Source of the DNA: Martelella limonii
Lineage (GTDB): Bacteria; Pseudomonadota; Alphaproteobacteria; Rhizobiales; Rhizobiaceae
Reading direction: 5' to 3'
Length of the DNA stretch: 64,000 nt
Assembly: GCF_013344475.1 (NCBI RefSeq)
Contig: NZ_JABUOU010000005.1
Coordinates: 148,741-212,740, forward strand
Shown one piece after another: positions 60,851-64,000 of the stretch. Numbering within the stretch: position 1 is the first letter of the stretch; every line of letters starts with the position of its first letter. The notes beneath the pieces are model-generated. The model was not told where the DNA came from. It saw nothing but the letters and a program-made list of their open reading frames with translations, and did not search any database. The position numbers and the translations under genes are program-made.

Positions 60851-61711
60851 ATGGCTCATCCTTCCCTGAAACAAGCCATCAAGGCTGGCGAACTCATTCT
60901 CGCGCCCGGCGTGTTCGAGGCAATCTCGGCTCTGATTGCCGACCGAAAGGGTTTTCCCGCGCTTTACGTCACCGGCTACGGCACGGTTGCCTCCGCGCTC
61001 GGCCTGCCGGATGCGGGCCTTGCGACCTATTCCGACATGCTGGACCGCGTTGCCACCATCTGCGCGCGCACTGAAACGCCGGTGATCGCGGATGCCGACA
61101 CCGGCTATGGCGGCCTTCTGAACGTACGCCACACCGTGCGCGGCTATGAACAGGCCGGCGTTACCGCGATGCAGATGGAAGACCAGGAATTTCCGAAGAA
61201 GTGCGGCCACACCCCGAACCGCCGCGTGATCCCGCTTGAGGACATGCTGCGCAAGATCGAGGTCGCCGTCGACAGCCGGGCGAGCGACGATTTCCTGCTG
61301 ATTGCCCGCACCGACGCACGCACCGGCCTTGGTCTCGACGAGGCGATCCGGCGCGGCAAGGCCTTCGCCAAGGCCGGCGCCGATATCGTGTTTGTGGAAT
61401 CGCCCGAGACCGAGGACGAGATGAAGCGCATCTGCGACGAGATCGATGCGCCGCTGATGGCCAACATGGTCAATGGCGGGCGCACGCCGCTCTTGTCGGC
61501 GGACCGGCTGAAGGCGCTCGGCTTCTCGGTTGCGATCCATCCAGCGCTCGGCTTCCTCGCCATGGGTGCCGCGCTCGATGCCGCCTTCGACGACCTGAAG
61601 GCCCATGGCGAGACGACGTCCGCCGTCCCGCTCAGCGATTTTGCAGCCTTCAACGAACTGCTCGGCTTCCCGGATGTCTGGGCGTTCGAGAAGAAATACG
61701 CGGAAGGCTGA
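60851..61711 (+). CDS. Isocitrate lyase/PEP mutase-family C-C lyase
   Basis: The 286-residue TIM barrel has the family motifs VIADADTGYGG near residue 80 (metal site), QMEDQEFPKKCGH with the lyase-type catalytic Cys, and IARTDAR. KKCGH places it with isocitrate lyase, methylisocitrate lyase and 2,3-dimethylmalate lyase rather than PEP mutase. It would split a 2-hydroxy- or 2-methyl-dicarboxylate. It is cotranscribed with the preceding isomerase gene, which may supply its substrate. Confidence 0.87.
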   Translation: MAHPSLKQAIKAGELILAPGVFEAISALIADRKGFPALYVTGYGTVASALGLPDAGLATYSDMLDRVATICARTETPVIADADTGYGGLLNVRHTVRGYEQAGVTAMQMEDQEFPKKCGHTPNRRVIPLEDMLRKIEVAVDSRASDDFLLIARTDARTGLGLDEAIRRGKAFAKAGADIVFVESPETEDEMKRICDEIDAPLMANMVNGGRTPLLSADRLKALGFSVAIHPALGFLAMGAALDAAFDDLKAHGETTSAVPLSDFAAFNELLGFPDVWAFEKKYAEG

Positions 61712-61740
61712 GATTGCGGGAGATCCCGCTTTAGTTTGAT

Positions 61741-61768
61741 GCCCCGATGCTCGCCCGAGCACCGGGGC
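61741..61768 (+). terminator. Hairpin after the lyase gene
   Basis: GCCCCG-A-TGCTCG pairs with CGAGCA-C-CGGGGC, giving a 13-bp stem with one A/C mismatch and a two-base turn. It lacks a T tract. It lies 29 bases after the lyase stop and may reduce read-through into the SDR gene. Confidence 0.5.
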
Positions 61769-61834
61769 GCAAGGGCGATCCGGCTTTAACGCATACGGTT
61801 GCCCTCAGGCATTTTGGGAACGGAAGGAAACGGC

Positions 61835-62560
61835 ATGGCAAGACGGATTGCCCTCATCGGCGGCGCGGGCGGCATTGGCCGTGTTCTCGCCCGCGAACTT
61901 TCGGCTGCAGGCCATGATGTGACCGTGCTCGATCTCGAGGCATCGCTGGCCCGGCACGGCATGGAGGGGATTGCGATCGACCTGAAGAGCGAGGCTTCGG
62001 TCGAGGAAGCCTTCGCGCAACTGGCGTCAGGCGGCCCGCTTGCCGGCTTCGTCAATCTGGCGGGCTACAACGCGGAGCTGATACCGCTTGCCCAGACCCC
62101 GACTGACTATTTCGACGACATCATTGCCGGCAATCTGCGCGGGGCGTTTCTCGCTGCGCGCGCGGCAATTCCGCTTCTTACCGCGCCGGGGGCTGCGATG
62201 GTGATGGTCGCCTCCGGTCTCGCCCATCATGTCCGCCCCGGCTATACCGGATATTCCGCCTCCAAGGCCGCGCTGATCGCCATGACCAAGACGCTCGCGC
62301 TCGAATGCGCGCCGTCGTTGCGGGTCAATGCCGTCGCTCCCGGCCTCGTCGATACCGCTTTCGTGCGCGGTGGCACCGGCCGCTCGGATGAGAGCGCGGC
62401 TCCCGTGGTCGATCTTTCCGCCTATGGCGCAATGACCCCGCTCGGCCGTGTCGCAACGCCCAGGGACGTGACGGGGCCGATCCGCTTCCTGCTCGGTCCC
62501 GATAGCGGTTTCATGACGGGTCAGGTCCTGTGGATCAATGGCGGCGGCTATATGCCGTAA
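61835..62560 (+). CDS. SDR-family oxidoreductase
   Basis: The 241-residue classical SDR has the cofactor loop IGGAGGIGRVLA near residue 7, NLAGYN for the NNAG element, the Ser in VMVASGLAH and the catalytic YTGYSASK near residue 148. GGAAGGAAA before the ATG at 61835 fixes the start. It follows the lyase gene after a hairpin and precedes a convergent ABC permease gene. Substrate unknown. Confidence 0.88.
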   Translation: MARRIALIGGAGGIGRVLARELSAAGHDVTVLDLEASLARHGMEGIAIDLKSEASVEEAFAQLASGGPLAGFVNLAGYNAELIPLAQTPTDYFDDIIAGNLRGAFLAARAAIPLLTAPGAAMVMVASGLAHHVRPGYTGYSASKAALIAMTKTLALECAPSLRVNAVAPGLVDTAFVRGGTGRSDESAAPVVDLSAYGAMTPLGRVATPRDVTGPIRFLLGPDSGFMTGQVLWINGGGYMP

Positions 62561-62706
62561 GGGCCGGCCTGCGCTTCCCCAAGGGTTTCCGGCAGCAATC
62601 GTCCGCCTGAGCGCGATCAACGCTCAAAGGGTCGTCGCGGCAGGTCATGGCTTCACGCTTTCCTTGGAGAAGACGCGGCCGAGAAACCCGGCCGCAACGG
62701 CGCCTA

Positions 62707-63690
62707 TCACCCGATATCGGTCGCCTCGCGTCCACGGGTAAGCTGGGAAATCGTGACGGCGAGGATCAGGGCGCCGCCGTTGAAGACATTGGTGACCCAG
62801 AGCGGGATGCCGAACATGGTGAGCCCGGTGATGCCGGTTCCCAGAAAATAGACCGCGACCATCGCGCCCCACGGATTGAACCGGCCCGGCATCAGCGTGG
62901 TCGAGCCAAGGAAGGCGGCGGCAAAGGCCGGCAGCAGATAGTTGAGGCCGGAATAGGGATCGGCAGAGCCGAGCACCCCGGCGTAAAGCACACCGGCCGC
63001 AGACGCGATCACCGAGGAAGTGACCAGCGCGCCGATCCGCACATGTTCGACCGCGATCCCGTTCAGCCGCGCCACTTCCCGGCCGCGGCCAACGAACAGC
63101 AGGCGGCGGCCAAGCGGCGTGAAGTCGAAGACGTAGCCCATCACGACGGCTGCGGCGAGCGCGTAGTAAAACGCGTAGGGAACGCCGAACAGCCTTCCGC
63201 CGACGACCGCCATGATCAGCGCATTGTCGATGCCGCCGATGGTGGAAGAATTGGTGATGAGCTGGACGAGGCCGGACATCAGCGATGTCGAGCCGAGCGT
63301 CACCACCAGCGAGGGGATGCGGAAATAGACGATGAACAGCGAATGAAACAGGCCGACCACCACGCCGGCGCCAAGCGCGATCACGATGCAGCCGAGGATC
63401 GGGATGCCGTACCAGACATTGAGGACGCCGACGAGGCAGGAGGAAAGCGTCATCGTCGCGCCGACGGCAAGATCGTAATCGCCCGCCGTCAGCGGCACGA
63501 TGATGCCGAGCGCCAGCAGCGCCGCCGGTGCATAGGAGGCGAACATGATCGAGAAATTCCCCCAGCGCAGGAAGGAATTCGGCATGGCGATCGAAAAGCC
63601 GATGATCAGCAAGGCCCAGACGAGAATGAGGGCATAGCGCTCGAACAGCCGCATGTAGCGGCCGCTGTGATGGGGGTTGGCGTTACGCAT
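62707..63690 (-). CDS. Sugar-type ABC transporter permease (RbsC family, second system)
   Basis: The 327-residue permease has about nine hydrophobic segments, a PLTAGDYDLAVGATMTLSSCLV region and the ATPase-contact loop FVGRGREVARLNGIAVEHV. It belongs to the ribose-type branch, as do the permease at 18047 and its ATPase. AGGACC before the ATG at 63690 supports the start, which overlaps the ATPase stop by eight bases. Its substrate is unknown. Confidence 0.9.
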   Translation of the reverse strand: MRNANPHHSGRYMRLFERYALILVWALLIIGFSIAMPNSFLRWGNFSIMFASYAPAALLALGIIVPLTAGDYDLAVGATMTLSSCLVGVLNVWYGIPILGCIVIALGAGVVVGLFHSLFIVYFRIPSLVVTLGSTSLMSGLVQLITNSSTIGGIDNALIMAVVGGRLFGVPYAFYYALAAAVVMGYVFDFTPLGRRLLFVGRGREVARLNGIAVEHVRIGALVTSSVIASAAGVLYAGVLGSADPYSGLNYLLPAFAAAFLGSTTLMPGRFNPWGAMVAVYFLGTGITGLTMFGIPLWVTNVFNGGALILAVTISQLTRGREATDIG

Positions 63691-64000
63691 GGTCTGGTCC
63701 TGTGGCTTCGGCGGCTTTGGTTTTGTCGAGGGAGGCGTAGCAGGCAGCGGCAATCCGGTCCTTGGTGACGTCGGGGCCCTTCAGTTCACCGACCACGCGG
63801 CCGCGGGCGAAGACAAGCACGCGGTCGCAGATCTCGGCGAGCTGTTCTGCATCCGAGCTGGCGCAGACCACAGCCATGCCGTGGCTCGCGGCTTCCTTCA
63901 GCGCTTCGAAAATGTTGGCGCGGGTGCCGACATCGACGCCCTGGGTCGGCTCGTCGAGCAGCAGCAGCCTGGGCTTGCGCTTCATCCAGCGCGCAATCAG
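63683..64000 (-). CDS. Sugar-type ABC transporter ATPase, C-terminal part (cut by window end)
   Basis: Only the last 105 residues lie in the window; the gene runs past base 64000. Visible are Walker B LLLLDEPTQGVDVGTR, the region before it ending LIARWMKRKP, the D-loop and switch segment VVCASSDAEQL, and a C-terminal tail. The VDVG after Walker B is typical of the second domain of RbsA-type tandem ATPases. It is upstream of the permease in the same operon. Confidence 0.88.
   Translation of the reverse strand: MIARWMKRKPRLLLLDEPTQGVDVGTRANIFEALKEAASHGMAVVCASSDAEQLAEICDRVLVFARGRVVGELKGPDVTKDRIAAACYASLDKTKAAEATGPDHA

Noticed and set aside
1-64000. CRISPR arrays, tRNA or rRNA genes, transposases, integrases and phage genes
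   Set aside because: No regularly spaced direct repeats, no tRNA- or rRNA-like segment and no DDE or tyrosine recombinase motif was seen in the translations.

Overview
The window is a GC-rich chromosomal or megaplasmid segment, almost completely coding, from an alphaproteobacterium that looks like a member of the Hyphomicrobiales (Rhizobiaceae-like). The basis is codon usage, gene content (tripartite tricarboxylate, branched-chain-type ABC and TRAP-TAXI importers in quick succession) and the organisation of the phenylacetate genes. The species cannot be named from the sequence alone. No rRNA, tRNA, CRISPR array, transposase or phage gene was seen. Nearly everything is small-molecule import and catabolism plus local regulators.

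Layout. 0-1.2 kb: a DUF2975-type membrane protein and a small lipoprotein. 1.2-6.1 kb: a tripartite tricarboxylate transporter (tctCBA, minus strand) facing an SDR/NAD-epimerase pair. 6.1-7.5 kb: a DMT exporter and a DUF983 protein. 7.8-21 kb (plus strand): a MocR regulator, an indole/styrene-type two-component monooxygenase set (flavin reductase, SDR, StyA/IifA-like oxygenase, AraC regulator), then an operon with a TrpA-like protein, an FGGY kinase, a ribose-type ABC importer, a TrpB-like protein without the PLP lysine, and a second TrpA-like protein. This last combination is the most unusual part of the window.

21-40 kb: an aerobic phenylacetate catabolon. It has a fused FadJ-like enzyme and a branched-chain-type ABC importer on the minus strand, divergent paaG-paaI-paaK-tetR(paaR), and paaABCDE, an extra PaaA/PaaC-family gene, paaZ and paaX on the minus strand. 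Matching palindromes at three paa promoters suggest one TetR-family regulon. A higBA toxin-antitoxin pair sits beside paaX.

40-52 kb: a lipoprotein hydrolase, a GhrA-like reductase, a ThDP enzyme, a TAXI binding protein, and an operon in which livHMGFK is followed by the fused TRAP permease. 52-59 kb: a seven-gene catabolic operon (FAD hydroxylase, racemase-family protein without either superfamily cysteine, PuuE-like deacetylase, GntR, aldehyde dehydrogenase, SDR, metallo-beta-lactamase hydrolase). 59-64 kb: a HutC-type GntR regulator, a two-cysteine maleate isomerase/racemase-type protein, an isocitrate lyase/PEP mutase family lyase, an SDR, and the start of another sugar-type ABC importer cut by the window end. 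An AT-rich motif near ATTTGTMCAT recurs in several 44-60 kb promoters and may mark a second shared regulon.

Working together: the phenylacetate part would import an aromatic acid, activate it with PaaK, epoxidise it with PaaABCDE, isomerise it with PaaG and open the ring with PaaZ. The fused FadJ-like enzyme may cover the missing PaaF/PaaH steps; no PaaJ thiolase is visible. The TrpA/TrpB-like operon is proposed (inference) to import and phosphorylate an indolyl or other polyol, cleave it by a TrpA-type retro-aldol reaction, and pass any indole to the neighbouring oxygenase.
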